DNA of 64,000 nt from Gnetum montanum (taxonomy: Eukaryota; Streptophyta; Gnetopsida; Gnetales; Gnetaceae). The stretch is taken from assembly GCA_015680685.1 (NCBI GenBank), contig MNCI01003452.1:123142-187141 (forward strand), read 5' to 3'. The notes under the pieces were generated by a model. It worked only from the letters and a program-made list of their open reading frames with translations. It had not been told where the DNA came from and did no database searches. Positions 43,853 through 56,600 of the stretch are shown piece by piece. A program made the translations under genes and the position numbers. Numbering within the stretch: the first letter of the stretch is position 1; each line of letters starts with the position of its first letter.

Positions 43853-46270
43853 AGTGGCTATAATCAAATCCAAATAGCATCGAAGAACTAGGTCAAAACT
43901 ACATTCACAAGTCCCTGGGGGATTTTTGCATACAGAAAGATGTCCTTTGGCTTGTGCAATGCTCTTGCTACATTTCAACGATTGGTCCTTAGCATCTTTC
44001 AATAAAAAATTGGTAGTAGGGTAGAAGTCTTCATGGATGACTTCTCTACCTATAGGGCTACAATTGAGTAATCCTTTAATCACCTTAAGTAAGTACTTCA
44101 AAGATGTGTGGAGAACAATTTGAGGCTCCATGGGCAAAAGAACCATTTGATGGTCCAATAAGGCATTGTCTTGGGACATAGAATTTGTAGCAAAGGAATC
44201 AAGGTAGATCTGAATAAAGCACAGGTCATCTAAGGAATCACCAAGTAACCTAAAATAATGAAAGATGTAAGGCCATTCCTTGGTCATACTAGTTATTACA
44301 GGTGATTCATTGAGAACTTCTTGAAAATTACTAAATCATTCGTGAAGCTAACAAAGAAGGATGCACCATTCACTTGGAATAGGGAATGCAAAAGTGCATT
44401 CTAATAGTTAAAATAGAAGCATATAGAAACCCCAATTCTACAGGTACCTAACTATTTCAGGCCATTGCACATCATGATCGATGCATCCAATTTTGCTTTA
44501 GAGGTCATGCTTATATACTTGGACGATCAGAAATGTCCCTAATATATCCATTATGCAAGCCAAAGCATTATGGGTGCACAATTAAACTACACTACCATTG
44601 AGAAGGAGCTCATGCAATGGTGTATGCCGTAAAGAAATTTAGGCACTATGTGCTTGGATATCAAGCTTTTGTACACATAGATCATAGTGCTATATGGTTC
44701 TTTATGAACAAACCAATGATGAGTCCCCTTATCATGCGATGGCTCGTGATTCTTCAAGAGTTTGATTTTACTATTGTAGACATAAAAGGGACTAAGAATG
44801 TGGTCATTGACCACTTGTCTTAGTTACAATGGGACAACAACGAGAATGAAGGATCATTATCTGATCAATTTTTAGATGAGCTTCTCTTTGTTGAAGCTAT
44901 TAAAGTTGAAAATCCCAAAGATTCCAACTGGTATGATCACATCATCTTCTATCTACTCACTCATGAGATGCCACATGACTAGGATAGCAAGAAGAAACAA
45001 TAGTTTGTTTACCAGGCTAAACATTACATGGAAATTAAGGACAACCTCTACAAGAGTTATGTTAATGGCTTGGTATGATGGTGTGTACCTGATGATGATC
45101 AACTTCAAGTCCTCTAGGACACTCATGAAGGTCCTTGTGAAGGCTACTATGTTGGGAGGAGGACAACCATTAAAATCCTCATGGTAGGGTATTATTGGCC
45201 AACAGTCTTCAAGGATTTCCATCAATTCTTCCATTTGTGTGATAGATGCCAAAAAGATGGAGGGATGATCGCATGAATGAAAGGATCCCAATAGTGGATT
45301 TAACCACTAAAGCCTTTTGACCTTTGGAGCATTGACTTCATGGGACCCATCAACCTTATGTCCAACAGAAAGGCATATATCATCATCACTATTGACTACT
45401 ACACTAAGTGGATTGAAGTCGCCACCATCACCAACTATTCATCCTCTATGGCTACATAGTTTGTACAAAAAATGTGGTAAATAGGTTTGGTGTGCCAAGG
45501 GCACTGATTTCTAATAATGGAACACATTTTATAGGTGTCACTTTTCAAAAACTTATGTAATGCTTGGGGGTTGAACTCAAATTCACAACTCCATACCACC
45601 CCCAAGCCAATAATCAAGTAGAGGTTACTAATAGGAAAATAATTAAGATACTAACATGCATAGTTAGTAAGTATAGGAAGGACTAAAGCACCAAACTCAA
45701 TGATGATCTTTGGGCTTATCAGTCAACATGAAAAATTCCTATAGGTTATTTCCCTTATGAGTTAGTGTATGGGAAACTTCCAACTTTTCCTATCCAAGCA
45801 TAGCTATATACACTTTCAACAACCTATGAACTTAAACTTGATTTGAGTCTAGCTTAAAGAGAATGATTAATGACATTAAATACACTAGATAAAATCTAAT
45901 AGTGGCCTTATCCTTGAATGAAGTGCACAAGGCACACAACAAATAGCATCATGACCTTAAAATAAGAAAAGTTAAATTCCAACTAGAAGATAAGGTTCTT
46001 TCCTAAAATCCTATGCATGTTTCCCAACACACAAAATTCCAAATGCTATGAGAAGGACCTTATATTATTCATACAACTTTTTCATTTGGGGCCATGACAA
46101 TTTACCATTCTTCTAGCCCAGAAAATGGTTATTGATCAACATGCAACAAGTCAAACCTTTCTTGGACTTAAGAGTAACCAGTGGCAACAACATCTCAACA
46201 AATGAGCAAGAATGTTCTATTTTTTGGATCTCTTCCTTTCAACTCAGTCATGGGGGAGATGGCCATTTGT
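43853..46270 (+). pseudogene. pol: Element U part 2: RT, RNase H, integrase
   Basis: RT resumes with SGYNQIQIA, then FGLCNALATFQRLVLSIFQ and the catalytic block VFMDDFSTY (about 44,030, both Asp intact). RNase H is at 44,460-44,825: PLHIMIDASNFAL, then KKFRHYVLGYQAFVHIDHSAI. Integrase is at 45,120-46,170: HEGPCEGYYVG then CDRCQKDGG, SIDFMGP, and the tail EGPYIIHTTF. Many stops are at positions with Gln or Trp in X or Y, and there are several frame changes. Confidence 0.8.
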
Positions 46271-48195
46271 GCTAAGATCTTGTAATGGCTCCTCGATTTT
46301 TGACATTTTTGTTTTTTGTTTTTTGTGTTTTGTTTTACATCATTCTTTATACTTTTTCTATCTTCTTGATTATTTTGCAATTTATTTTATCTATTTGTCC
46401 TTGTTTAAATTTTCTTACATGTGTTTTCTTCTTTATTACCTATCAGTACTTTAGTGCTTAATACAACTATTGATTGTTGGAAGTTCAATTGAGCCATACT
46501 TCATGGCTAAATATATTGCTTAATAATTGGATTTCATCCTTGAATTATGACATTGATAAATGGAACATCGATTTTCTTATGGTATCAAGCAGTGAGCTCA
46601 CATCATCCATCCATTCCACTCAACTCCATGAAGTTCTTGCATCTTGGAAGCATGAGGTTCTTTCTTAATTACAACTTATAAAAGGATCGATGACCTTGAT
46701 ACTTATCAAACTTAAAATGAATCAAGTGGAATAGATATAATGTGGGTTTAAGAGGACTTGTTACCTTTTGTACCTACCTACCTTCTTGAGTTTTATGAAT
46801 GTTCTGATTGATTCCTCATCATTTCTAATGTTGACTATTAATAAGAAGAATGTCTTTGCATGGTGTGGTTCCCATGAAAAAAAAACATGAGAATTTAAGG
46901 CACATTCCTTAGACAAAATAATGGACTACAAGCACTAGTTATGGGGTTGGAAAGACATGTTACCCATGCATGAAGGCACCGCTCTAACTAAGGCCCTTTT
47001 CTTAACTTCTTGCTTCTTTTTACTTCTCTATTTGGAATGGCGAATGATCTTTGGGAGTGATCATGCACTCTAAAGGTTGAACAATGTAAATGTACCAATG
47101 CGAAGTCATTGGTCATGGATGGACTTGGTTCCAACTAAGGATGGAACAATATTAGATCACATTAACCACATGTTTCACAAGTACTTCATGTGACTAGAAC
47201 TTGAGACTCCATTACCAATCTCTCTCTCTCTCTCATCATTCAACTCTTGACATCCATCATCTCATTGCCTCCTATCATGGTCAATTAATGTGTCTCTTTT
47301 GATATGTCTTAATTCTTTGATGATTTCTTATGTTGATTCAATTTTTAACAATCCATGACCATTAATCATCCTTAGTGCCTATGGACTCCTAGGTATGAGG
47401 GCATGCAAGGGCATTAATGGCATGGACCTACTTTGGGAAGGACCCACTTGCATATTCTTTGGTTTGGATCCATTAAACTTCTTATCCCTTAGTTATTTTG
47501 CATTCAATTCCCTCAGTCTACAAAAGAAACATTTAGTTTTGCACTCCTTGGAATATGAAATTTTCTCCAAATCCCCTTTCCTAAACCAATTTCATGCCCT
47601 CTTACATAATTTGTCATCATTCTAGGCTTTTCTAGCTTCCTTTGGACTCTAATTTCATTTTCAAACTTGTCCATAACACTTAGTTTATATAAGCAAAAAT
47701 TTATTGTAAATGGTTGTGTCAACATAGCCCAATGCATTGATGCATGATAGAAAACCTATAAATATGTGTTAATACTTATTAATTTTTTTTACATTTGTAT
47801 CAAAATGCAAGGGGAGTTTTTGTCATTTTTAGAGCCCATAGACCTTTTGAGTGCCATAACTTCCACATTGCTTGTTCAATTAACCTTGTTTTTTGATCCC
47901 CTAGCTACCAAAGGTAAGCTTTACGTCCTAGGGACCACAAACATTTGGTTTATCATGGAAAAATTTTTAGAAATTTTTCTAACTCCCCAAGGTTGAACTA
48001 TTAAAATAATATTAAAACTCCTATCTACACCAAGTTAAACCTCATAAACAAACTCTAGTAGCTAATGAATAAAATGATAGACTTGCCATGATCACAAATG
48101 AACCTAAGTAGAACTTAACCAAATGAGAAAGGTATCAAAAAAGAACTAAACGTTACATGTTAATTGCTAATCCTTGGTTACATTTGTGATCACAG
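46271..48195 (+). other. U spacer between integrase and ORF3-like region
   Basis: No gene seen. Blocks near 46,850-47,030 (CATGAGAATT..., ACAAGCACTAGTTATGGG, ACATGTTACCCATGCATGA) and 47,440-47,470 match the X and Y spacers in opposite orientation. A (TC)n microsatellite lies at 47,219-47,235. The end reads TTTGTGATCACAG before an ATG, like a splice acceptor. Confidence 0.65.
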
Positions 48196-48930
48196 ATGGC
48201 ACCAAAGAGAGGAGCACCAATAGGAGGACCATCATAACCAACAAAGAAGCAACCATAAGGAGGAAGGGGCCAACAATAGCCACAATAGCCCCAAGAATAG
48301 GAACTTGAAGCAACTCATGCAATGAGACCTCTTCAAGAGGATCTCAAAGTAGAATTTGATTTGCAAATTCCCATTGTTGAATCCTACCAATCAAGGCAAG
48401 ATGAATCACTAAGGCCAATACCCAATCTAGAGGTCACATTAACATAGGCCTACCTTGAAAAGATTCGAATCAAGAAGTTCCAAGTTCAATTCTCCAAGAA
48501 CTCAACTTCAAATCCTTCTTGAGACTAGTTCTCAAGGAAGTTTGCACATAATCATAGGGGTCTCCCATGTGGCACGTTCTCTCCTCTAGTGGAGAATGGA
48601 ACATGGGGGAGACTTACCTATTCTAGAGCAACCAACAATGAGACATGATAGTTAAAATCGAAGATATTACTATCTCCTACTCTATTGAGGCCATTATAGA
48701 GGTCCTTGGCTTGCCTGATATGGGGGTAACTTTGCTAAAAATATCCATCCAAGAATGAATGGATCCAACATTACTATGGGATGGATTGCAAGGAATATGG
48801 TGCACTCACCAAGGTGTAGTGTGGATACTTCAAGATAACGGTAAATTCCTAGTCAACCTTCCTCATCTCATCTACCACCATGAACAAACAAAGATAGAAC
48901 AAACTTGACTAATAGGGTAAAACTAAATTA
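48196..48930 (+). pseudogene. U ORF3-like remnant (retro-type plant transposon protein)
   Basis: ATG at 48,196 gives MAPKRGAPIGGPS and then a Gln-rich stretch in which several Gln codons have become stops (four within about 35 codons). It continues with EFDLQIPIVESYQSRQDES. In another frame, at about 48,640-48,720, the segment YSIEAIIEVLGLPD resembles the conserved part of the uncharacterised plant transposon protein family found in the third ORF of Athila-like elements. The match is short, so function is not assigned. Confidence 0.5.
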
Positions 48931-49047
48931 AGTAAGTGGTAGAGAAATAGAGGAGGATGAATGATTCTATTTTTAGATATCTTGTTACCTCGGCCAGTAG
49001 TCGGGCTTGGTTAACATCATTTTATTTAAAATCATCTTAGCCAATTG

Positions 49048-49078
<31 letters not shown>

Positions 49079-49997
49079 AGCTAGTGGAGCGGTTTTGCAG
49101 GTAATGAGTAGAATTTAATTATTTTTTATTTTTTAAAGCAAAAAAAACATTCAAAGAAGATGAAGGTATATGTTTCTTCTTCTTCTTCTATTTTTGTATA
49201 ATTTACTAAAGTTTGTTTTGCTATCAGTTCAATGGGGGTAGATCAACTCCTTTTTAATATCACTTCTACATCAACATAAAATCATTAGGCATTAGATCAA
49301 ACTTTGAAGGATATCTCTACTTTACTAATCTTATCCCTTAAACGAAGACCATGATTCTCATCATCTTATAGTTTCTTTAACTACTTTTTAAGAAGCCACT
49401 TCCCTTCCTCAAGATGAAGAGATTGCTATTATTCTTGATCTCGAAGTTAACACCCCTTCACTCATATCTATTGGTGATCAACCATCTATCTTTGTTGCAT
49501 CACCAACACCCAAAAATCTTCTTTTATAAACATCCATCGTCATCAGTAAACAACACACACTACATAGTGGCCAACTAATATGCATTCTCATTTTGTGATG
49601 AATTTTCCATCATCAATGCTACTATCACCAAGTCATTTTTAGTAGCCTATTCCTCAATCTTTACAACTTCATATGCAATTGATTTAACTCCATATTATCT
49701 TTCTCCTCCATCTATTACCTAGCTTACTACCTTAACTATCACATAAATTTGACCATCAAATCTATTTGATGTTAATTTTCCACCTAATTTTTCACCCATA
49801 ACAAGATATATATCTAACATCCATATCAAATCTTTAAAGGAGATCATGTGTAACCTCTTATATCACTAATCATATCTTTAGCATGAAAAAGTCATTTATG
49901 TGTGTTGTGCTTTAATCATGAATAAGTTATTCAATTATGATAACTTCCAAACCCTCATCATGATGTAAACATGGTTTATATTTTATACTATTTTTGA
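48931..49997. other. AT-rich stretch without a recognisable gene
   Basis: Contains an (AT)n microsatellite at 49,048-49,073 and short open frames with no recognisable motif. The 3' LTR expected for U was not found. Confidence 0.5.
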
Positions 49998-50792
49998 ATC
50001 CTACGCTTAGCAAAGCTCGCCTTCCTTCTCATCTTTGTGACTAGCAAGGTGGTACTAGTGCATCACCCAGTTTGTCTTCTCTAGTTTGCATTGCTTTCTG
50101 AAATTTGTGTACATAACCAGAATTTTTTTGCATCCCTTTTGCTTGCCATTTAGTAGCATAGGCCTTGGCTTGCCTATTTTGTGCCAACACATTTCCCCAC
50201 CCTACAGATCACACTTGGATGAGATTTTCTTATACTTTTGCATCCTGGTTGTGTATGCCTTGGATGGCTTGTGAAAAAAATGCTTGTTGTGCCTATGTTT
50301 TGTCACATTTGCAATATCAAACAATATGGAGAATGATGGTGTTAGAATGCAAAAAATTTAGCAACTGTGTGAGCATTTACAAGTCAAGTGATCATAGAAA
50401 ATTAGTCCATCATGCATGCATGTAAAGGAGACAACAATAATGTAGACATATCTACAATCAAACCTTTAAAGGCATGCATATTTTGCATAGCTTGTGTGAG
50501 TGGATTGTAATCGTAATGATTTAGGTATGTTTTTTTGATCTTTTAAGGAAATAAATTGATGAGTTTACACACCTAGATGCTTTTCAGTACGGGTGTAGCA
50601 AATCCCTTCTTCAGCTTCCAATGTTGGAATGAACTTGCCAATCAAAGGATGTGCTTTCCATTCATTGATACCCAACTTGGCGTCTAGATGATCTAGAAGC
50701 TCCTAATCATTAAGATCAAATTTCGCATTAGCAGGCAACCCCGACCAATCCTGCTTCCCCAATGAAACCGTCAATATATGCTCTAGTGTAAT
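49998..50792 (-). pseudogene. NAC transcription factor pseudogene (two exons)
   Basis: The first exon piece (50,573-50,792) follows TTTGTTAG and encodes LGKQDWSGLPANAKFDLND, a stop, ELLDHLDAKLGINEW, then HPLIGKFIPTLEAEEGICYT, ending at a GT donor (50,571-50,572). The second (about 49,998-50,306) encodes [50 protein letters not shown] and EKTNWVMH, a stop, YHL. These are NAC subdomains A to D/E in the order seen in the SOG1/NAC075-like group, which are DNA-binding regulators in the nucleus. Three stops (50,703-50,705; 50,202-50,204; 50,055-50,057) occur, the last two where Gln is expected, and the acceptor before exon 2 reads GCAA instead of GCAG. No start exon or C-terminal region was seen, so this is a dead fragment. 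Confidence 0.75.
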
Positions 50793-53601
50793 CTAACAAA
50801 TAAACATGCTCATGGTACATATAGATTAATGAATAATCGAAGCTTGCAGAAGTAAATAGATGTTATGTGTACAAAGTTTTTAGTAACCTATTCCAATGCT
50901 CAAACTAGAATGAATAGTTGCTACATTAATGTTAAATGTAGCAACTCCTATAGGTGCCATGGCAAGTAAAGCATTATGTGCATCTTTTAAACATAACATA
51001 AATATAAAAAGAAAAAAGAAAAAGCTATGGCTCTGCATTGCATCCTCTATTTTTGAGCAATACATAGATACTATATTGAAAATGCTCCCCAAGTATTATA
51101 TGTTTTATGATAATTACTATTATAGTATTATGTATGAATGTGCGTTCTAGGTTGTGGGTTCTTGGTTTATTTTATTAACACTTGAAAAAAACTTTAAAAA
51201 ATAGGAAGAATACATCACATCATCAGAGATATGCACCAAGAAAACCAAACTCATAACCAACCATAGTATATTATAGAGTAGGATAAAACAAAAGGTATTA
51301 TTAATAAGAAAAATTATCAAGGTAAAAGTTGTTTGCATTGCTACGATTTATTTATATATGCAAATGTTTTTGTTTCATATGTTCTAACGTGGCGATGTTG
51401 ACAAACTTCACCCCCTTCCCATAATGTGTTGGCCTCAGCCAAAAATATTCATAGGACTTTTGTCTTTTCTAGTTTCTTTATTACCATTTGATTATTCTTA
51501 TCATTGACTTTAACTTGATTTTTTTATATATTCACTTAAGATCATTTTTTTATCCTCAACTTCAACAGATTTTTTCTTTTCTATAGCATCTCTTTGACAA
51601 ACATCAAATAGATGTCTTTCATAATGAAAAAAACTATAAAAATTAGGAAGATTATAAGATGTAAATGGCTAAATATAACTCTTCCCTCATGCTTGTAATA
51701 CTATTCCTTGTTACTATTAAGAAGACTAAATTCAATAAAAAAAATGTCTATAAAAATCAAATGTCGTGGAAATAGATTCCATATATTTAATGGGACTAAG
51801 AAGACTAACAATTGCTTGCTAAACTTTTTGAAAAATTAGCTGAAAATTAAATAGCTTGACAAAACTTAAAACTTTAGATTATTCTTTTGATTGCACATTA
51901 AAATTTGGAATACACTTACAAATGATAAGCATTGTATGCTTATGTATAAATAACTCTGTATCTAGGGCATGTTATACAATCAAAGCATTGCATACCTCAA
52001 CAAGCAAAAAAATACAAGAATAAAACTTGACATGAATGACTTGAATTTTATGCTTTTACATCACATCATTTAATTGGAAAGTGAAACTTTGATTATTGGA
52101 CAAGTAACTTAAAGTTTGAATAAACACATATTGTGATGAAAGATCAGTAACTATTGATTGATATATATCATCAAGGAGAACAAAATTTAGTGTCTTAATT
52201 ACATCAACATCGCTAAAAGAAGTTGTCACAAATTTTTGTTTACCACTTGTAAATTTGTATTATGAAAATCAAAACAAATTTCAGCATTGATAGAAGAAAC
52301 AAAAGTCAAATCTATTGAAGAAAATTTGAAAAGAAAAAAAAATCTACTAGAAAAACATTAAATTTGTTGTTGCTTAAAATATATGATTTATAATGTGCAA
52401 GTGACAAATTGTTTTTGTAACTAAACAATGGGCTTGGTGGGTACATGAAAGGAGTTGAAAAGCTAACTTTGGTGACCACATGTTTGAATTTCAATTAGCA
52501 TAAATTGTTTTGGATTTCTACATCCATACCCCCCGGCTCTTTATCTTAGAGACAAAGGTACCGATGACCAAGGGGATATAATGTCCGACTAGAAAATGTA
52601 AAATAACATTTACAATGTGAAACTTGGTTGTGCACGGTACATGTTGATTGGCCAACATCATGGTAACCAAGCGAGCAAGGAAATCAAAATCATGGCATAG
52701 CCAATCACCAATTGCCATCGGCGTTGCCATTTACAATGACAACGACACTTGCATGGCCGGATGGCTCTCTGCTATCCTTCTTTCCTTTCCTTCTTTCCTT
52801 GCTCGCTTGCTTGTTTCCTTCCCTCCCTTGTTCATCAATCAATCAATCAAATTGTTCCTCTGTATGTATCGTACATAGCTTTCGTTGTCACACACACATT
52901 ATTCAGGCCGCATGATCATATGAATGCATTCCTATGATTCAAGGTTCTGCCCTGAATTTCGTGCTATGCTGACTTTTCCGCCAGCACGCACACGTTCCTG
53001 AAACGACAGCATCAGCAAAAAGACGCGTAGAGCAGATCATTGCAAGAATTTGTTTTTTGTGCAACATGCAAATGTGAAGACTTAATATTGACGAAGATGA
53101 GGTGCATGTCCCTGTCCCTGGCTACGATTGGTTGACGAAGGGAATGGCCATAATCAACCAGTGATGAAGGAAGAACACGAGAAGACGAGTTTGTGCGCGT
53201 AGCAAATGTTAAAGAAAGAAAGGCGTAGTCATTGCCGTAACTTCAAATTGATCGCATGGATGGATGGATGGGTGGATGCGCAGATAAAGAAATAATTCAC
53301 TAGAATTTTCGTCCTTGCTTCCTTCCTCGCGTTGCCACTTTCCTTACCATCTGTAATTCCTTTTGAACCCTAGATTTAAACAGATATCTACCGGTTGGTA
53401 TTCCAAATGGAGATTTTACTTCGTTAGCAGCAACCGGTGCTCTCTTGCAGTCAATATTGTAACGAAAAATTTCATATAGCGCTGCTTTAAAGAATGGCCA
53501 TGCCGTAGGCTTTGTTTGGCTAGATCCGTGCCATCGGATTGAATCGCTTGTGAGTGTGGTGCTGTCACGGAGAAAGTAGTGTTCTTTTGATTTTCGAATT
53601 C
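50793..53601. other. Intergenic region upstream of the transporter gene
   Basis: AT-rich with no recognisable coding sequence. 52,770-52,835 is a pyrimidine-rich TTCCTTT/CTTGCT run. 52,900-53,600 is less AT-rich and is where a promoter and 5' UTR would be expected, but no certain core element is visible. Confidence 0.45.
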
Positions 53602-53630
53602 ATGGAAGCTGAAGCAAGTCTTGTTATAAG
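53602..53630 (+). CDS. Transporter exon 1 (coding part)
   Basis: ATG GAA GCT... ends ATAAG before GTAAAA. It supplies nine codons plus two bases. Joined to the T at 55,421 these make a Ser codon and keep the frame, which is the main support for this very short exon. The context TTCATGG is acceptable for a start. Confidence 0.6.
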
Positions 53631-56600
53631 GTAAAAATTGTTTGCATTGCTAAGATTTATTCGTTGTAAAGAAATAAGAGAATTAGAAATTTACAGGAGC
53701 AGATCTGGTATGAAATTGACAACACCAAGCTTTTTGTATGCTGACGTAAAACTGCAGTCAGTTTAATTGAACTTAAATATAAAAATTCTCCTATTTAGTA
53801 TTATGCTTACCCAACCGTTTCTATAGCTTTATTCGAACGTCACAAACTATATTTAAACTTAAAAATTTTGCAAGAAATTATTTTGAATTTGAATCTTACC
53901 ATTGAGCTCATGAATCCTGTTTTCTACTTGGTGAGCATACGATTGCACATTCTGAATGGTAAAATATTATTCTTGTTGTTTCGACATGTAATTAAAAGAA
54001 TGTAGTATATTACTTTACTTCTTCCACACGGATCTCTTGATTTTAACAAATTCTCATTGAGAGCAACTTTGTCATTCAACTACCATCATTTATCAGAGAA
54101 TGATCCTGTATAATGAACTCTAAAATTCTTTCAATCTACGTTTAAAACAAAAGATATATAATGATGTTATTTAACCAGTTTTCTCCAATAGATACATATC
54201 TGAAACAGACGTCAAAACCTTTCAGATTGGTACAAGATCTGTTTAAGGGGCACAGATAAGGCAGATCATAGAAGTTGGGCTATTATTTGGAATGATAGTA
54301 AGGTGATCTTTGCTCATGTTGTCAGATCTGGGTTTGAGCATGCATGCAGCCACTACTCCACTGGAAAAGAAGTTGGGTTTTCACTCATCTACTCGAAAAG
54401 TGGTTAGGCTTTTGCTCATTTATTGACTTGTCTAAAACCCCACATGGTGGGATGAGCATTAAGCTTGGGGTGATAACCCTTTTAGATAAAAGCACAGGTT
54501 CTAGGCATTTAAGGCATCATGAAAGTTAATTGTCTGTCAATTTATTGTTGATGGAACTGGCAGTTGGGTTAATCCTCTGTAAGAGAGTAGACCTTTGTGG
54601 ATTCTACCGTAGTTAACTAGAGTAAAAAAATAGAATATATGAAGATTATATAGCCATGATAAATGTTCATGCATAAATTTCTGATATGTTGGTAGTTATT
54701 CTTGATGAGTCATACTTTACATGCCATAGAAATGGAATCTTAACAACCTTTATCAGGTAACATGCTGTTGCAACTTAATATTTAGTGTGCATGTGGTGAA
54801 AATACGCTTATCCTTTCATTGATAAGTATATTACTAATTCAGGAAGAAATTGATACATAAATGTGCACAACTTGTAACAGGAAATATTAACAATGTTCCC
54901 ATTGAGGTAAATCATTGAAGGATTAGCCAATGCTAGTGATCCCTTTTGTGTTTTAAGCTGATGCATTTTCAAATAGTATCCTCTTAGCTAATTGTGAATG
55001 TTGTTTTCCTTGGAGTTTTGTTATAGATCTTAAAGCTACTATAATTCATTATTGAGGTCAGGCAACTAGTACGTACACATGCTTGCATACGATAGTGTGA
55101 CATGTCATTCAAAGCTGTTGGACATTGCTAAGTGTAATCAATCCCCTTAGTTTGGGTACAAAGATTCTTATTTTGAGCATTTTCTTTAAAAGCTGTCCTA
55201 GACTGATGATAATATATGTAAGCACGTGTTTGACAAGTTATAAGGGTAAGAACCAATTTAAGAATGGGTACAATTTTGTAATCTTTCACACCATTTGTTG
55301 GTTGTAACTGTGTGATAGAGCAACTATTTTCATGCTTACACAATTAGCATTAAAAAGAAATAAACCTTTGATTATACTTTATTAGTGGACTGCAAATTTC
55401 ATCCTAATTCGACAATGCAGTTTTATAGCGGCTGTTTCCTATGGAGGTGCCTCAATGGCTATGGTTTTTATTAACAAGGCTATTCTTATGCAATTTCCTT
55501 ATTCAATGACTCTTCTTACCCTGCAGGTGAGCCATACTGTTAGTACGTTAACATGTTATTCTCCTGCATGATTTAATCTATATGTGGTTTTTACTGTCTA
55601 TCTCACTATAGATGTGCTCTATTTCAGCAACTGGTAACAACATTACTTATATACCTGGGCCAAAATTTTGGGCTTACACACACCCGGCCCTTGAACTTGA
55701 ATACAGCAAAAAAACTTCTACCTGTATCATTTTTCTACAATGCAAATGTGGCATTTGCTTTAGCAAGTTTGAGAGGTGTTAACATACCGATGTATATTGC
55801 CCTGAAAAGGCTTACCCCATTGGCAGTACTGGTTGCAGGGTTTTTTTATGGAAAAGGAAGGCCATCCCTTCAGGTATGTTTGATAGCCCACGTGTCTTTA
55901 CTTTTGTTAATTATTGTGTTTCTAGAGCACATCTTAATTTGACTGGAGCCTCATTATTCATACATAGTGTTCTCATTCATTTTTGTTTCTGAAATATAAT
56001 TTCATTCCTGTTTTGTTACCTTTTTATTTTCAACAAGGAAATTCCGGTTCCATATTGACCAGGTCACAGGTTGGAGTTTTAACTTCAAATTTTCAAATGC
56101 GTTGATATACCAAGCAATATAATAAGCATCAGATCAGTTTTGATCCCATTGAAATTTCAGCCTTGTAATACCCAAATCTTTCCTTAAACACAAAGCCTTG
56201 AGCAACACTAAAACATGCTAAAGTATAAATTGATTTTTTCCTTTCCAAAGTGCCACTCCTGAAATAGAACAAGAGAGATTTTTTTTTCTTTTTCTTTTTG
56301 AGACATGGTCAGCAAAATTATATTAGTATGAAAATATGTACAAGGTGGGGGGAACCCTCCCTCCCATCACATAACAAGACTGAATACAAAATTGCATTCC
56401 CTTCCAAAATGACCCTCTTCATTATTAGAAACACATTGGGGTGGGGGTGTTGGGGTTGGTTGGTGGGGAAGAACAAACACCCCTACTTCAAAAATCGCTG
56501 AAATAGGCGATGGTCCCTATTAGACTGAACCACATCACTAGCATAGCGTAGTTAGACACTCACGATATTGAGATAAAAAAAAACACAAGGGCCCAACACC

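Larger units (their letters stand above)
9754..48960 (+). mobile_element. Element U: Athila-lineage retrotransposon split by a 32.2-kb nested insertion
   Basis: The two halves (9,754-11,642 and 43,848-48,960) join exactly inside the RT palm: left half ends ...FLDGY, right half begins SGYNQI. Both halves read on the plus strand in the order gag tail, protease, RT, RNase H, integrase, spacer, ORF3-like. No U LTR was found. Its 5' part was replaced by W, and its 3' LTR is not visible up to 50 kb. Confidence 0.8.

Noticed and set aside
52518-52937. Overlapping short frames upstream of the transporter gene
   Set aside because: Pyrimidine-rich low-complexity DNA; frames on both strands overlap and none has a recognisable domain.
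53631-55420. Short open frames in intron 1 (for example near 54,344 and 55,125)
   Set aside because: AT-rich intron sequence with no recognisable motif or splice support.
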